A program made the position numbers and the translations under genes. Below the pieces are notes generated by a model, which was given only the letters and a program-made list of their open reading frames with translations, was not told where the DNA came from and made no database searches. Below, one piece after another: positions 1-11,287 of a stretch of 64,000 bases of DNA. This stretch comes from Budorcas taxicolor (lineage: Eukaryota; Chordata; Mammalia; Artiodactyla; Bovidae). Numbering within the stretch: position 1 is the first letter of the stretch; every line of letters begins with the position of its first letter. The stretch is from assembly GCF_023091745.1 (NCBI RefSeq), contig NC_068934.1, forward strand, positions 18,492,434 to 18,556,433. Reading direction: 5' to 3'.

Positions 1-76
1 GGAGCAAGGGTTCGACCCCTGGCGGGGGCACTAAGATCCCACATGCCTTAGGGTGCTGCCAAAAAAAACCAAAAAC
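1..76 (+). mobile_element. CHR-type tRNA-Glu SINE, 3' part
   Basis: The window opens inside a cetartiodactyl tRNA-Glu-derived SINE. The B-box-like GGTTCGACCCC and the following 'actaagatcccacatgcc' are typical of the CHR family, and a short A-rich tail follows. The head lies outside the window. Confidence 0.8.
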
Positions 77-775
77 CCAGAATACACACCCTCATATCAC
101 CTGATGGCCATGAATCTCGGGCTGTTTGTCACTCCAGTTCTGATCTACTGGGGAACATACGGGGTCAAGTCACCGTGTGCTCCCACCCCCAGCCTGACCA
201 GGAGGAGTCAAAAGAAAACCAGATAAAGTCTTTACCCTCCAGAAGAAGACTCGCTCTGTCACTGGGGGGGCACTCCATGTGTTGAGAGCCTGCTTTGAGT
301 CTGCGCTGTGCTGGGCCTGGGGTTATAACAGGGCATGAGGCAGACAAGGCACCTCACTCAGGCAGTGTGTATCTAGTGAGAAGAAATCCACAATGAACAT
401 ATACACGAATAAATATGACCATATTACATGGTGACATGTACCAGGAAGAAAACAAATTAATGAGCTAGAACCTTACTACTATACAAGTGTTCTCTGCAGG
501 CCAGCAGCATCCAAGCACCAGGGAGCTCACCAGAAATGCAGAGTCTCAGGCCCTGTCCAGGATCTCCTGAATCTCCATTTCAACGAGATCCTCAGGGGAT
601 GCCTATGGTCAAGGGGTCAGGAATTCATTCCAAGCATGGTTATTACCCCAGGGGAAAAGAAATATTCATTAACATATTGAGACCTGAATATTCTCAGTTT
701 CTGGAAGCTCTGTCTTGCAGGTAGAGGGAACAAACAGTACTACCAATCAGAAAATAATGTCCTTAAAGCCATATC
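77..775. other. Intergenic, no gene; MER5A-like remnant
   Basis: No convincing exon was seen. About 482-612 resembles the inner part of a MER5A (hAT-Charlie) DNA transposon, with a 'cagagtctcaggccctgtcc' segment followed by a 'tccatttcaacgagatcctc' segment. The short open frames here have no recognisable domain. Confidence 0.5.
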
Positions 776-958
776 TGGAACTTCCCTGGTGGTCTGGTAG
801 TTAAGACTTCGCCTTCCAATGCAGCAGGTATGGGTTCAATCCCTAGTAGAGGAACTAAAATCCCACATGCCTCACAGTCAAACACCAAAACATGAAACAG
901 AAACAATACTGTAACAAATTTAATAAAGACTTTTAAAATGGTCCCTATCAAAAAAAAA
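776..958 (+). mobile_element. CHR-type SINE
   Basis: It begins 'aacttccctggtggtctgg', carries a diverged tRNA B box (GGGTTCAATCCC) and ends in an A-rich tail. Confidence 0.8.
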
Positions 959-966
959 GAACAACA

Positions 967-1177
967 CTTTCCTGGTGCCTCAGTGGTAAAGAATCTGCCT
1001 GTCAATGCAGGAGACGTTGAGTTCAATCCCTGGGTCAGGAAGGTCACCTGGAAGAGGAAATGGCAATCCACTCCAGTATTCTTGCCTGGAAAATCCCATG
1101 GACAGAGGAGCCTAGGGGGCTATAGTCCATGGGGTTGCAAAACAGTCAGACACAACTTAGCAACTAAAACAATAACA
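967..1177 (+). mobile_element. Bov-tA SINE
   Basis: A tRNA-Glu-like head ('ggtgcctcagtggtaaag') is fused to a BovA monomer ('ccactccagtattcttgcc' ... 'cagacacaacttagcaac'). This is the normal Bov-tA structure in ruminants. Confidence 0.9.
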
Positions 1178-1230
1178 AATGTTTTTATTTTTAATCTTTA
1201 AAAAGAAAAAAACCACAACTAGCTTACTGA

Positions 1231-1502
1231 TGGGAGAAGGCAATGGCACCCCACTCCAGTACTCTTGCCTGGAAAACCCCATGGATGGAGGAGCCTGGTG
1301 GGCTACAGTCCATGGGGTCGCTAAGTTTTGGATACGACTGAGCAACTTCACTTTCACTTTTCACTTTCCTGCATTGGAGAAGGAAATGGCAACCCACTCC
1401 AGTGTTCTTGCCTGGAGAATCCCAGGGACGGGGAGTCTGGTGGGCTGCCGTCTATGGCGTCGCATAGAGCTGGACACGACTGAAGCGACTTAGCAGCAGC
1501 AG
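1231..1502 (+). mobile_element. Bov-A2 SINE (two BovA monomers)
   Basis: Two BovA monomers are joined by the 'cttcactttcacttttcac' linker, and the element ends in 'gcgacttagcagcagcagc'. There is no tRNA head. Confidence 0.92.
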
Positions 1503-1602
1503 CTTACTGGGGAACCTTAAGCAAGTCACCCCACCTCTCCAGGCCTCAGTTTCCCACCTGGAAAATTGAGGAGTTGAACTAAATAGAGGCTCTTTCGAAC
1601 TA
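1503..1602 (+). repeat. MIR fragment
   Basis: The core reads 'aagcaagtcaccccacctct' then 'cctcagtttcccacctggaa', a diverged MIR central domain directly abutting the Bov-A2 tail. Confidence 0.65.
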
Positions 1603-2050
1603 AAAAAAAAAAAAACAACAGCCCTCTGAATGGAGGATTTTGAGGCATCAAGAGTCAAATGACCAGCTAAGAAAGCTGTCTGAGGGAGCAGAAGGGCCTT
1701 GGAGTCCCGAGACCTACATGTAAAACATGACTGAGCGACTGGATATGCACATACATACAGTAAATAAAAACTTAAATGGGAATGAAAACAGCAGCTAAGG
1801 AGCCATCTCTGGGAAGAAGGAGGACGAAAGAGAGGGGTATACACAGGTACTTTCTATTTGTTATGTCTTATTTCTCAAGCTGAGTGATGGGTACATGGAT
1901 TCATTCTCTCATATTTATTAATACATTAAGTACTTAAAACAACAACAAAAAAAGAAAAGTGGGAAATGTTTTCCAGGTAGAGGTACCAGCTTGAGCAAAT
2001 GTCCAAGGACACAAAGTAGCAAGAATATTGCCCCCCTAGCCAAAACTTCA
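1603..2050. other. Intergenic, nothing recognised
   Basis: This is A-rich sequence with short A tracts. No gene, RNA or well-defined repeat could be supported. Confidence 0.5.
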
Positions 2051-2782
2051 CAGCTCAGTTCAGTTCAGTTGCTAAGTTATGTGCAAAGTATCGCAGCTTC
2101 AGCTTCATCATCAGTCCTTCCGATGAATATTCAGGATCGATTTCCTTTAGGATTGACTGGTTTGATCTCCTTGCTGTCCAAGGGACTCTCAAGAGTCTTC
2201 TCCAACACCACAGCTCAAAAGCATCAATTCTTTGGTGCTCAGCTTTCTTTATAGTCCAACTCCCATATCCATACACAACTACTAGAAAAACCATAGCTTT
2301 GACTAGATGGATCTTTGTTGGCAAAATAATGTCTCTGCTTTTTAATATGCTGTCTAGGTTGGTCATAGCTTTTCTTCCAAGGAGCAGGCGTCTTTTAATT
2401 TCATGGCTGCAGTCACCATCTGCGGTGATTTTGGAGCCCCCCAAAATAAAGTCTGACACTGTTTTCATTGTTTCCCCATCTATTTGCCAGGAAGTGATGG
2501 GACCGGATGCCATGATCTTAGTTTTCTGAATGTTGAGTTTTAAGCCAGCTTTTTCACTCTCCTCTTTCACCTTCATCAAGAAGCTCTTTAATTCCTCTTC
2601 ACTTTCTGCCATATGTAGGCGTCATCCGCATATTTGAGGTTATTGATATTTTTCCAGGCAATCTTGATTTCAGCTTGTGCTTCATCCAGCCTGGCGTTTC
2701 TCATGATGTACTCTGCATGTAAGTTAAATAAGCAGGGTGACAATATACAGCCTTGACATACTCCTTTCCCAATTTGGAACTC
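2051..2782 (-). mobile_element. BovB LINE, 5'-truncated, antisense
   Basis: The reverse strand encodes the C-terminal half of the BovB reverse-transcriptase protein. Recognisable pieces are KEESEKAGLKLNIQKTKIMA, SKITADGDCSHEIKRRLLLG and GKGVCQGCILSPCLFNL. The catalytic YADD is visible in 'LKYADDAYIW', after which the frame shifts. The 3' UTR is internally shortened compared with other copies here, and the right end breaks off at about 2782, as expected for 5' truncation. Confidence 0.9.
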
Positions 2783-2819
2783 CACAGTAGCTTTTCCAAA
2801 TCTTTACTCCCCCACTCTC

Positions 2820-3560
2820 CACCTCACCCCTTTCGCTCAGCCTCAAGCTCCGCGGCTGACCTTTCTGACCAGATAAGCCCCCTCCCCATCGGATAGGCTC
2901 TCACCCCAGTGGCAAGTGTACACCTCTCACGTGACCATTCAGTACACGAAGGCATGCGTCGCCTCAAACCCTGCAGACTCCAGGAAGACTGGGCGGGGTT
3001 CCAGCCCCAGAGCCGGACGCGACGCGGAGGGCCGGCCGCTGCAGCTCCGGACAGAAGGGGGCGCTGCGGGGCAGGGCAGGACCGCGGCTCCGCCCGCGTC
3101 AGCCTCTGGGTCCCTGGGCGGAAACACACGCATTTCCAAGCGGTAATTGTCCGTCTCGTTTAGATAAAAAGGGTTGAACGATGGGGAGAGAGTGGGAGGA
3201 AAACCGTTCTAAGACCCATTTCGCTAGATAGGCGTCATTAATGTTTCCGAGCCCTTTATTAAAGTAAGAGGTTTAACTCAACAGCTGGAAATCGCGGAGC
3301 CTATTTCTTTCTTGCCTGACGGCTGTCGTTTAGAACGGATTCTGCGCACTCATGCTTTACTCTTCCCGGGATGAAATCTTGGTAGGTCTCCTAGATTTCC
3401 GAGAGCCTCCCGTTTATAATCAGGTAATCTACGTGCCGGGGGGCAAGCGTTAAAGCAAACTTGCCCAGATCCAGCTCCCCTCTGGCTGGGACGCCTCCTG
3501 GCTGGGGAGGGCACCGGGCAGTCTCCCTCCCCTGCGAACCTTCTGTTCCTCCTGCTCCTT
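2820..3560. promoter_or_regulatory. Orphan CpG island, candidate promoter
   Basis: This non-repeat stretch is strongly enriched in CpG, unlike its surroundings. The densest part, about 2990-3130, contains 'ccggacgcgacgcgg', 'ggccggccgc' and 'gaccgcggctccgcccgcg'. Further CpGs continue past 3450. Open frames on both strands come from GC richness and have no domain. No coding exon with good splice sites was recognised. In this position it could drive a non-coding RNA, or an alternative 5' exon of a neighbour such as KCTD14. Both are inference. Confidence 0.6.
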
Positions 3561-3663
3561 CCCGGGCTGTCTCTGGCTCTCCAGAGTTGGGGGCAGAGGG
3601 AGAAGAAAAGTCACAGCCAAGAAGGTCTACCCACGGCACTGCCCTCTGGTCTTTCGTTTGTTC

Positions 3664-4010
3664 TGTCCCTAAGTAGTGCCTGACTCTTTGCGACCCCATA
3701 GACTGCAGCATGCCAGCCTTCCCTGTCCTTCCCCATCCCCTGGAGTTGGTGCAAACTCATATCCATGGAGTCGGTGATGCCATCCAACCATCTCGTCCTC
3801 TGTCATCCCCTTCTCCTCCTGCCCTCAATCTTTCCCAGCATCAGGGTCTTTTCCAATGAGCTGGCTCTTTGCATCAGATGGCCAAAGGATTGGAGCTTCA
3901 GCTTCAGCATCAGTCCTTCCAATGAAATCAGATGTGATTTCCTCTAGGATTGACTAGTTTGATCTCCTTACAGTCCAAGGGACTATCCAAAGTCTTCTCC
4001 AGTACCTCTG
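3664..4010 (-). mobile_element. BovB LINE 3' end, antisense
   Basis: It starts near the BovB 3' end ('gactctttgcgaccccatag') and runs through 'ggtgatgccatccaaccatc' to 'ctccttacagtccaagggac' before it diverges. It is truncated and mutated. Confidence 0.85.
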
Positions 4011-4215
4011 GTCTTGGCAGATTCCAGATGCTGACACTTTGGTAGACTCCTTGGAGCCCCACAACACTGTTCAGTTGCAGCACCCCTAAAAAGAAGTGCG
4101 CTTCCTCTTTCATGCTGCTTACAGCCCCTCAGCTTCTGCATCCCTCCTCACAAGTCTAGCCTCATACTGTGGGAGTCCCCTAAGTGGAAGCTGTCTTCAA
4201 CAGGGTCCTCTCCAA
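4011..4215. other. Intergenic, nothing recognised
   Basis: A short unique stretch between two retroposons. No gene or site could be supported. Confidence 0.4.
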
Positions 4216-4342
4216 GAAGGCCTCATTCCTTTTTTATTTTTCCTGATTCTTTGTGGAATCTTAAGTTCCCCAACCAGGGATGGAGCCTGCGCACTCTGCA
4301 TTGGAAGCGTAGAGTCTTCACCCTGCACCACCAGGGAAGTCC
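4216..4342 (-). mobile_element. CHR-type SINE, antisense
   Basis: Read on the reverse strand it gives the CHR head 'ggacttccctggtggtgcag' and a degraded B box, with an A/T-rich tail at the left. Confidence 0.75.
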
Positions 4343-5059
4343 CAAGAAGGCCTCATTCTGCTCCTTACCGTGGGGTCTACCTGTGCCCTAAGAGAATCAC
4401 ACAGCTAGAAGCGCAGCCCCTTGCCTAGGAACTACCCTCCAACTCACCAGATTCCAGATCCCACAGCCTTCCCCCTCCAAAGCTCCCCAAATAGTTCTCC
4501 CAAAGCCTATTTCCCCTGGTTTGAGGGGGTGGAGGAAGAGTCCTTCCCCTTCCTGGTGAGGTGTGGGTTGGGGGACAGGCAGAGAGAATGCCCTGACATC
4601 TCCCTGAAGAGAGTCTTCGGTAGGGTTCCTGGGGGACCTTCTCTCTTTGACAGGCAGGTAACTGAGGACATGGCTCTTAGCCCTGCCGCCTCCCCACCTC
4701 CTGAGTTCTGAACTCATCTTAAGTTCAGCAGCTCTGGCCTTTGAGGCCTCAGCTGAAATTCTGAGGTGAATGGAAAAGTCTTTGATTATGTCTTATAGTT
4801 TCCAACCTTGGCCTGAGAGCACCGTCTTTAACGTCAACCCAGAAAATACCTCACCAGAGGATACGCCCAAAACACAAACCTGTCCCTCCCAGGGTAAATT
4901 CTTCATGCTCCAGCCATTTCCAACAGGCAAGTTGCATGTCAGCTCCTGGGCTTTACAGCCACTTCCGAAACCTCATGTCTCCTCTCACTTTGCCTTTCCT
5001 TCCACCAGAGGAGTTCTACTCCGCTTCTCCACTTGCCTCACTCCTTGAGGTCTTTGAAG
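4343..5059. other. Intergenic, no gene seen
   Basis: Open frames of up to 106 codons on both strands have no recognisable domain, conserved motif or plausible splice structure. No promoter or RNA gene could be supported. Confidence 0.5.
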
Positions 5060-5235
5060 ACCAGAGTCAAAATGTCTCCTCCAGAAAGCCTTCCCTGATA
5101 CCCCCTCCTCCGTACTTCCAAAGGCCTTGCCACAGTTCTGTTCTGTTATGATTACCTCCATCTGTACTTATCTCCCCAACTTGATTCCAAGCTCTTTGAG
5201 GGCAAGGATGGAATTGTTTTGCTGAGTGTGTTTAC
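5060..5235 (+). repeat. L2 LINE 3' fragment
   Basis: 'gaaagccttccctgatacc' and 'ccaagctctttgagggcaag' match the diverged L2 3' end, a common ancient mammalian repeat. Confidence 0.6.
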
Positions 5236-5299
5236 ATTGTTTGTATGAAAAACAGCTTCAAAAAGAAAGCAGAATCACCTATAATCCCAGCACTTTTCA

Positions 5300-6085
5300 A
5301 AATTGTAGCTGATATACAATGTTGTGTTGAATTGTAGCTGATTTACAATGTTGTGTTAATTTCTGCTGTACAGCAAAGTGATCCAGTCGCACATATATAT
5401 ACATTCTTTTTTATATTCTTTTCCATTAGGGTTTGCCATAGGATACTGAATATAGTTCTCTGCGCTATACAATAGGACCTGTTGTTTACCCTTTCCATAT
5501 AATAGCTCCATCTGCTAACCCCACCCTCCCACTCCGTCTCTCCCTTAGCCCCTCCTCCTTGGCAAACAGGAGTCTGTTCTCTGCGTCCGTGAGTCTGTTT
5601 CTATTTCCTAAGGGGTTTCTTTGTGTCATATTTTAGATTCCACATATAAGTGATATAACATACGGTATTTGTCAATTTCTGACTTACTTCTCTTCGTATG
5701 ATAATCTCTAGTTGCATCCATGTTGCTGCAAATGGCATCCCTTTTTACGGCTTAGTAGTATTCCCCTGTGTATATACACCACTTCTGTTAGCCATCCTTC
5801 TGCTGATGGACATTTAGGTTGCTTCCATGTCCTGGCTATTGTGAACGGTGCTGCTCTGAACATAGAGCTACATGTATATTATTGGATTAGAATTTTATCT
5901 AATTGCTGGCTCATATGATGGCTCTATTTTTGGTTTTCTGAGGAACTGCCAAACTGTCTCCATAGTGGCTATACCAACTTACACTCCCATCAACAGTGCA
6001 GTAGGGTTCCCTTTTCTTTACATCCTCCCCAGCATGTGTTATTTGTAGAGTTTTTAATGGTAGCCATTTTGATTGATGACCAGCA
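5300..6085 (-). mobile_element. L1 LINE 3' region, antisense
   Basis: Characteristic reversed L1 sequence: 'ctgctgtacagcaaagtgat', 'tagttgcatccatgttgctg', 'ccaaactgtctccatagtgg' and 'ccagcatgtgttatttgtag'. It covers the 3' UTR and the end of ORF2. The reading frame is broken by many stops. Confidence 0.85.
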
Positions 6086-6179
6086 TTTACTTTTGATATT
6101 ACAGAAAGGACAAAGAATCTTCCTTCTCTGTGTGTCCCACCAGCCTTACCTCCAGTGACAAACACTTTTTAAGAGGGTG
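6086..6179. other. Short interval between L1 pieces
   Basis: Nothing recognised; it may be diverged L1. Confidence 0.3.
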
Positions 6180-6342
6180 ATATGATTCTTTACTGCCTTT
6201 TCCTGGCACACATGTGCACACACACACAGAATTTTATTTCTTACGATCAGCTTCATCTACAATATCCATTTTCACTTAACAGTCTGTCTTGGATATCTTT
6301 CCATATTATTGCATATGATTCTACCACATTCATCTTTTAAAT

Positions 6343-6384
<42 letters not shown>

Positions 6385-6760
6385 AACAGAAAATTTTCCA
6401 TTTTAACCATTTTTAAGTGTATGATTTAGTGGCATTAATTATATTCACCATATTATGCAACCATCACCACTATTTCCAAAACTTTTCATCATCCCAAAAC
6501 AGAAGTTCTGTACCTGTTAAGCAACAACTCCTCATGCTGCCCAGCCCCTCTCTCCATAACCCCTGGTTAGGGTGACCTCAAATCTACTTTCTGGCTCTAC
6601 AAATGCCCCATTTTTTTTTAAAGGCTGAATATTATTCCACAGTAGGAGATGTTATCATCTATTTAACCATTCTCTACTAATAGACATTTTGATTGTTCCC
6701 AAGTTTCTGATAATAAGCAAAGCTGCTACAGATCACGCAGAAAGTTGAGGAATGGGTTGC
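6180..6760 (-). mobile_element. Older L1 3' fragment, antisense
   Basis: A second, more diverged reversed L1 3' region, with 'ttaaccatttttaagtgtat', 'ttagtggcattaattatatt' and 'accattctctactaatagac'. It is interrupted by a TG microsatellite. Confidence 0.6.
6346..6382. repeat. (TG)n microsatellite
   Basis: About 18 uninterrupted TG units flanked by 'atatatg' and 'tataaac'. It is likely to vary in length between individuals. Confidence 0.95.
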
Positions 6761-7314
6761 TGGTTGCTGAGATATAGGGTGTGTGCATTCAAAAATCTAA
6801 CAGACACTTTTCAGCCTGTGCATTGTTTTTCACAGGAGGGTTTCTGACCCCCGTTTCCAGATAGTCTGGTTTAATAAGAGTGCACTGGGGCCCAGAAACC
6901 TGAATTTTTATAGACATCATACCTGATCATTGTGATATGAGAACACACAATGAGAAACAGCTGTGCAGCCATGTTGCCAGTCCCCCAGCATCTGCCCTCT
7001 TCCCTGAGGCGGGTGTCATAAACTGTGACACCCCAACCCACAGCCTGCTGCAGCAAGCCAAGGCTGCCCTGATGAGCCATCAGGCACAGTGAGCAGGCCC
7101 TTAGGGTGGCAAAGCCTCTAAGGAAATCTTGATGGATTGTGTGTCTCCCAACCTGGAAGCCCCGAGCCACCCTGGTTACCAAGCAGCTCCCAATTCTCTC
7201 AGCTTTGCCCTTTGTGGGAGGCAAACTCACCCCTCATTCAAATCAGGGCCCATCAAGGAAAAGTTTATCTCCCTGGGGAAATTATGACTCACGCAACAGG
7301 AGTGGTGGGTGAAG
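6761..7314. other. Intergenic, no gene seen
   Basis: A 119-codon reverse-strand frame at 6871-7230 has no recognisable domain. No repeat or regulatory element could be assigned. Confidence 0.45.
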
Positions 7315-7525
7315 GACAGAGAGGAGAGGAGAAGAGAAAAGAGACAGAAACAAGGCTGGATTCATTCCAGGGGTGGGAGGAATTAAAGGGCGAAGGAAAG
7401 AAGAGTGGAGAGGGGAAGAAAGCAAAATGACTAGAATTTGAGGGAAGTCACAGAAAGGAACGAAAGAAAAAGGGGAGGGGGAGCAAGAAGGAGGAGAAGA
7501 GGAGAGAAAGGAAAGACAACGTGGA
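7315..7525. repeat. Purine-rich (GA/GGA) tract
   Basis: The + strand is almost entirely A and G over roughly 200 bases (for example 'ggagaggagaagagaaaaga'). This low-complexity composition explains the overlapping open frames seen on both strands. Confidence 0.85.
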
Positions 7526-8082
7526 GCAGAACGTGGGGTGAGCTCCTCAGCTGGCATTTTGGATCAGTCAAGAAAAAACTGCTTGTCAGATCTCAGGAAG
7601 ACTCCGATGGTGTCTGGCTTGGTTCTCAGGCCCTACCAATAAGCCAACTTGCGTTTTCAGCCTCACCAGCATTCCCCGGCAGTCTTCTGGGGGTGAGCGG
7701 TGGAGGTCAGTCTCTGAGCAGCAGGCAAAAACATACTGAGGAGCAGTCATACCCTGTGTGCCCAGGTAAGGGGTATGGCCTTCCTAGTCATTTGGCAACA
7801 AGGAATAGATCTTCAAAAAAGGTGCATACTCGTTGCTCAGTGTCTTAGCTATAAAGGATGCTCCTTGCAGTGCTAGCTATGGTAAAGGAGAAAAAAGAAT
7901 GAAGGCAGAAATGAGATGTGGTTTAATAGATTTATGATACATTCTTATGACACACTGTGATGTAGCCATTACAGTGGTATAGTTGAGCCCTTAATAAAAT
8001 GGGGGAAATCTTCACAACACTAGATGAAAAAAAAATAAGTACATGTTTAAATTAATCTTTAAAATGGTATAATTCAAACTTC
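7526..8082. other. Intergenic, nothing recognised
   Basis: No gene, RNA or clear repeat. About 7925-8030 is A/T-rich. Confidence 0.45.
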
Positions 8083-8200
8083 CCTGAGGGTCTAGTGGTT
8101 ATGACTCTGTGTTTACATTGCAGAGGGTGCGGATTTGATCCCTGGTCAGGGAAGTTCTGCATGCTACAGGATTTGACAAAATAATAATAATAAAGGTATG
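8083..8200 (+). mobile_element. CHR-type SINE, short
   Basis: Head 'aacttccctgagggtctagt', B-box-like 'ggatttgatccctgg' and an 'aataataataataa' tail. Confidence 0.75.
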
Positions 8201-8596
8201 ATTCCAATTTTGTTCGTGGATATGGGTGTAATGGGGATGGCATTGCCTCTGCCCTGACCCAAAGTCTTCTGCAAGTTCAGTTCAATACTGTGCTAAGAGA
8301 AAGTTGTCTTATTTTTCCTTTTTGTCAATCTCATGTCCAGCCTCTACCCCTTCCTCACTAGCCTCTTGCTCTCCCTGTAGGGGACATTCCCATCAAAGTC
8401 TTGCCCGGGCGGTAATTCCTAGTCCTTGCTCACACTGCAGAAGCCTATATGATTGGATTCCTCTTCTGCCTGCCCCTGGTGTAGCCGGAGGCTCACCTGT
8501 GACCACGACAGTGGAAGTCACTCGGTCTTGCAGTGTGATCCTGGCCAGGCTCCTGCCACTGGGCTCCCTGAGCCCATCCCCTGGGAATACTGATGT
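8201..8596. other. Intergenic, nothing recognised
   Basis: A 173-codon + strand frame (8304-8825) runs straight into the downstream SINE and has no domain, so it is judged chance. Confidence 0.4.
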
Positions 8597-8813
8597 GTGC
8601 GTGCTAAGTTGCTTCAGTCGTGTCCAACTCTGTGCGACCCCATGGACTGCCAGGAGCCTGCCAGGCTCCTCTGTCCACGGGGATTCTCCAGACAAGAATA
8701 CTGGAGTGAGTTACTATACCCTCCTCCAGGGGATCTTCCTGACCCAGGGATCAAACCTGCCTCTCTTGCATTGGCAGGTGGGTTCTTTACCACTAGTGCC
8801 GCCTGGGAAGCCC
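8597..8813 (-). mobile_element. Bov-tA SINE, antisense
   Basis: The reversed BovA monomer ('gcttcagtcgtgtccaactc') is followed by the reversed tRNA-like head ending 'cgcctgggaagccca'. Confidence 0.9.
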
Positions 8814-9608
8814 AGGGAACGCTGATAGTCTAAGAAATGTCCTTTTGGTTTAAGGAGTTGGCCGTGGTTGGCCACCAGAAGCCTGGTCTGACACTTTCCC
8901 TGGGTTCAGCTGCTGGAAGTTCAGCCACCACTGCCCGCTCAGTGGCTGGGCCCCCTCCCTTCCCTGGGTTAGGGTGTCCTGGGGCTGCATGAGGAAGTGC
9001 CTGTCTGGGGTAGTTAGGTGGGGCCTGCACACTGGAGCTGGGCAGTTGAAGGAGGAGCTGGATAGGATGCAGTTAATTCTTCTCCAGGAACCCAAGGAGG
9101 ATGAGCCGGAAGAGGTCCTGAACACAGGCTGCAGGATGTGCTCTTCTCAGTGACAGCAGGTAAATAGTAACTAGCTCCCAAAAAACTGGCCCTGCAAGCC
9201 AATAAATAGTTGACAGCATGACCTGAAAAACAAGGTCTGGGGAAGAGATAGGAGGGCTTCCAGCTCTCAGATAGGACCAGAGAGAGGCCGGGGACCCATG
9301 ATGGCTCAGAGAGGGAGGCACCACCCTCCAGGAGTGAGAATTCATTGACTCTGGAGGTCCCAGGATTGCAGCACTGTCTGTGTCAGCTATGCTGATCTAT
9401 ACTATCTTTGCTGGGCAGGATTCCATCAGAAGCCCTTAGATGAAAAGGGTCTCTGGGTATCCCTTGGGGAGGATTGAGGGAAAACAGCTGGAAAGATGAT
9501 CCCCATTTCACAGCTTGTCTGGTAGGGGGAGCCAGGGGCAAGAATGGGTAGCAATGTTTGTTGTTGTTGTTGTTGTTTTTAGCAATGGGTTTTTAAAAAA
9601 AATATTTG
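8814..9608. other. Intergenic; short (GTT)n
   Basis: No gene seen. A GTT repeat of about eight units lies at about 9556-9580, just before the next SINE. Confidence 0.5.
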
Positions 9609-9890
9609 GGGACTTTTCTGGTGGTCCAGTGGTTAAGAATCTGCCTGCCAATGCAAGGCACACAGGTTCGATCCTTGGTCCTGGAAGATCCCACATGCCA
9701 GGCAGCAACTAAGCCCAAGTGCCATGACTACTGAGCCCATGTGCCTTTGAGCCCTTGAGCCCTTGCCCTGCAGCAAGAGAAGCCACCAGAGTGAGAAGCA
9801 GGCACACCGCAACTAAAGAGCACCGCAACTCGAGAAAGCCTGCATGCAGCGAAGAAGACCCAGAGCGGTTAAAAAATAAATAAACACAGA
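9609..9890 (+). mobile_element. CHR-2 type long SINE
   Basis: A tRNA-Glu head ('ggtggtccagtggttaag', 'ggttcgatccttgg') is followed by the long CHR body ('gcaactaagcccaagtgcca', 'gagaagccaccagagtgag', 'gaagacccagagcgg') and an 'aaaaaataaataaa' tail. Confidence 0.9.
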
Positions 9891-10559
9891 AAAATTCAAA
9901 AATTGATTGCAGTGTGACTCAGATACAGAGGTATGCACCCAAGTAATTTTCACAAAACGTAAACACGCCTGAGTAACCATTACCTAGGCCACAACAAAAA
10001 ACATAACTCAGGATCTCAGAAGTTTCCCATTTGATGACGATGATTTTAAAGAGGAAAGTAGACAGGGTCTGAAAGCAAAGGAGGAAGGAAAGAAAAGATC
10101 CTCCCAAGTGCCAGTTGACTGATACATGGTCCTGGAAACACAGCAGGAGGCCCCCTGTCTGTCTTAGCACCAGCTGTTGAACTGGCCTGCATGCAGAGCT
10201 CCAGGACACACACCCGGTGTTCAGAATCTGCCCTTGGGAACTTGGTGAGCCATGCGCAGCTCTGCCAAGAAAAGCAAGGAATTGGGTGTTTGGAGAAGAT
10301 CACAGACCAGGTAGGACAGGGCTGAGAGCCTGAGGACAAACAGGAAAGAGGATTGCTTCTGGGCTGGTAGGGCCTGGGAATGCTTGGTCCCAGGGGAGTG
10401 GCTGCCACAGTCACTATTTGTTCCCCCAAGTTTCTGTTTGTCCAGGAATGATTCATGTAGGTTCCACTGACCAGTCCCTCCTTCTCTTCCCCACTGTGAG
10501 CTGCTGTGCAAAGGGCAGAGGGGCACTGGGGGACATGCACAGTTGTGATGTCAGGGAGA
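9891..10559. other. Intergenic, no gene seen
   Basis: Overlapping reverse-strand frames at 9919-10540 (up to 164 codons) have no domain or splice signals. No defined element was recognised. Confidence 0.45.
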
Positions 10560-10735
10560 CACGAGCTTGAAACCCAGCTCTAGGCTGTGTGACTCTGGAA
10601 AATTTCATTCCCTCTCTGACTTCAGTCAGTGAAATGGGACAATAACCTCATGCAATAGCTGTGAAGAGGAAATGAGATAAGCCACATAAAATGCCTGACA
10701 TTGGGCAGGCACTAAAAAAATGTTCACTCACTTTT
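10560..10735 (+). repeat. MIR SINE
   Basis: It follows the MIR layout in order: 'cttgaaacccagctctaggc', 'ctgtgtgactctgg', 'gtgaaatgggacaataac', 'gaggaaatgagataagcc' and 'tgcctgacattgggcaggca'. Confidence 0.8.
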
Positions 10736-10948
10736 CTTTGTCCTTTTTCCACTTAACAAATAGTTATCTGGGGCCTGGTGTAAAGCAGGCAGCTGTGCTA
10801 GGTGCTGGGAAGAGAGTGGTGAACAAAACCAGTATGGAGACTGGCTCCTGTTATGGAGCTTAGAATCTAATGAGGGAGAGACATTCAATAAACAAACATA
10901 CACACATTGTGAAAGAGAAGCACAATGTGTTATGAAACAGAAAATCAG

Positions 10949-11287
10949 GACTTCCCTGGTGACCCAGAGGATAAGAATCTGCCTGCCAGTGTAGGGGACA
11001 TGGGTTCGATCCCTGGTTCCACATGCTGCAGAGCAACCAAGCCCACGTACCACAATTACGCAGCCTGTGCTCCGGAGACCGAGAGCTGCAACTACTGAGT
11101 CCCTGTGCCGCAAGTACTGAAACCCGTGCGCCTAAAGCCTGTGCTATGCAACGAGAGAAGCCACTGCAATGGGAAGCCCAAGGGCCGCAGCTAGAGAGCA
11201 GCCCTCGCTCTCCACAACCAGGGAAAGCCTGCGCATAGTGACGAGGACCCAGCACAGCCAAAAATAAATTAATAACAAATAAATAAA
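10949..11287 (+). mobile_element. CHR-2 type long SINE
   Basis: Full-length structure: head 'ggacttccctggtgacccag', B box 'gggttcgatccctgg', long body with 'gagaagccactgcaatggga' and 'gacgaggacccagcacagcc', and an A-rich tail. Confidence 0.9.

Noticed and set aside
967..1030. tRNA-like A and B boxes, here and in dozens of similar places
   Set aside because: They are the tRNA-Glu-derived heads of Bov-tA and CHR SINEs, fused to SINE bodies and A-rich tails. No stand-alone tRNA gene with a foldable cloverleaf was seen.
2824..3163. Several open frames in the 2.8-3.2 kb CpG island
   Set aside because: Overlapping frames on both strands with no domain or splice support are a composition effect. 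The island itself is kept as a finding.
8304..8825. A 173-codon + strand frame
   Set aside because: Its C-terminal third is antisense Bov-tA sequence and the rest has no recognisable domain.
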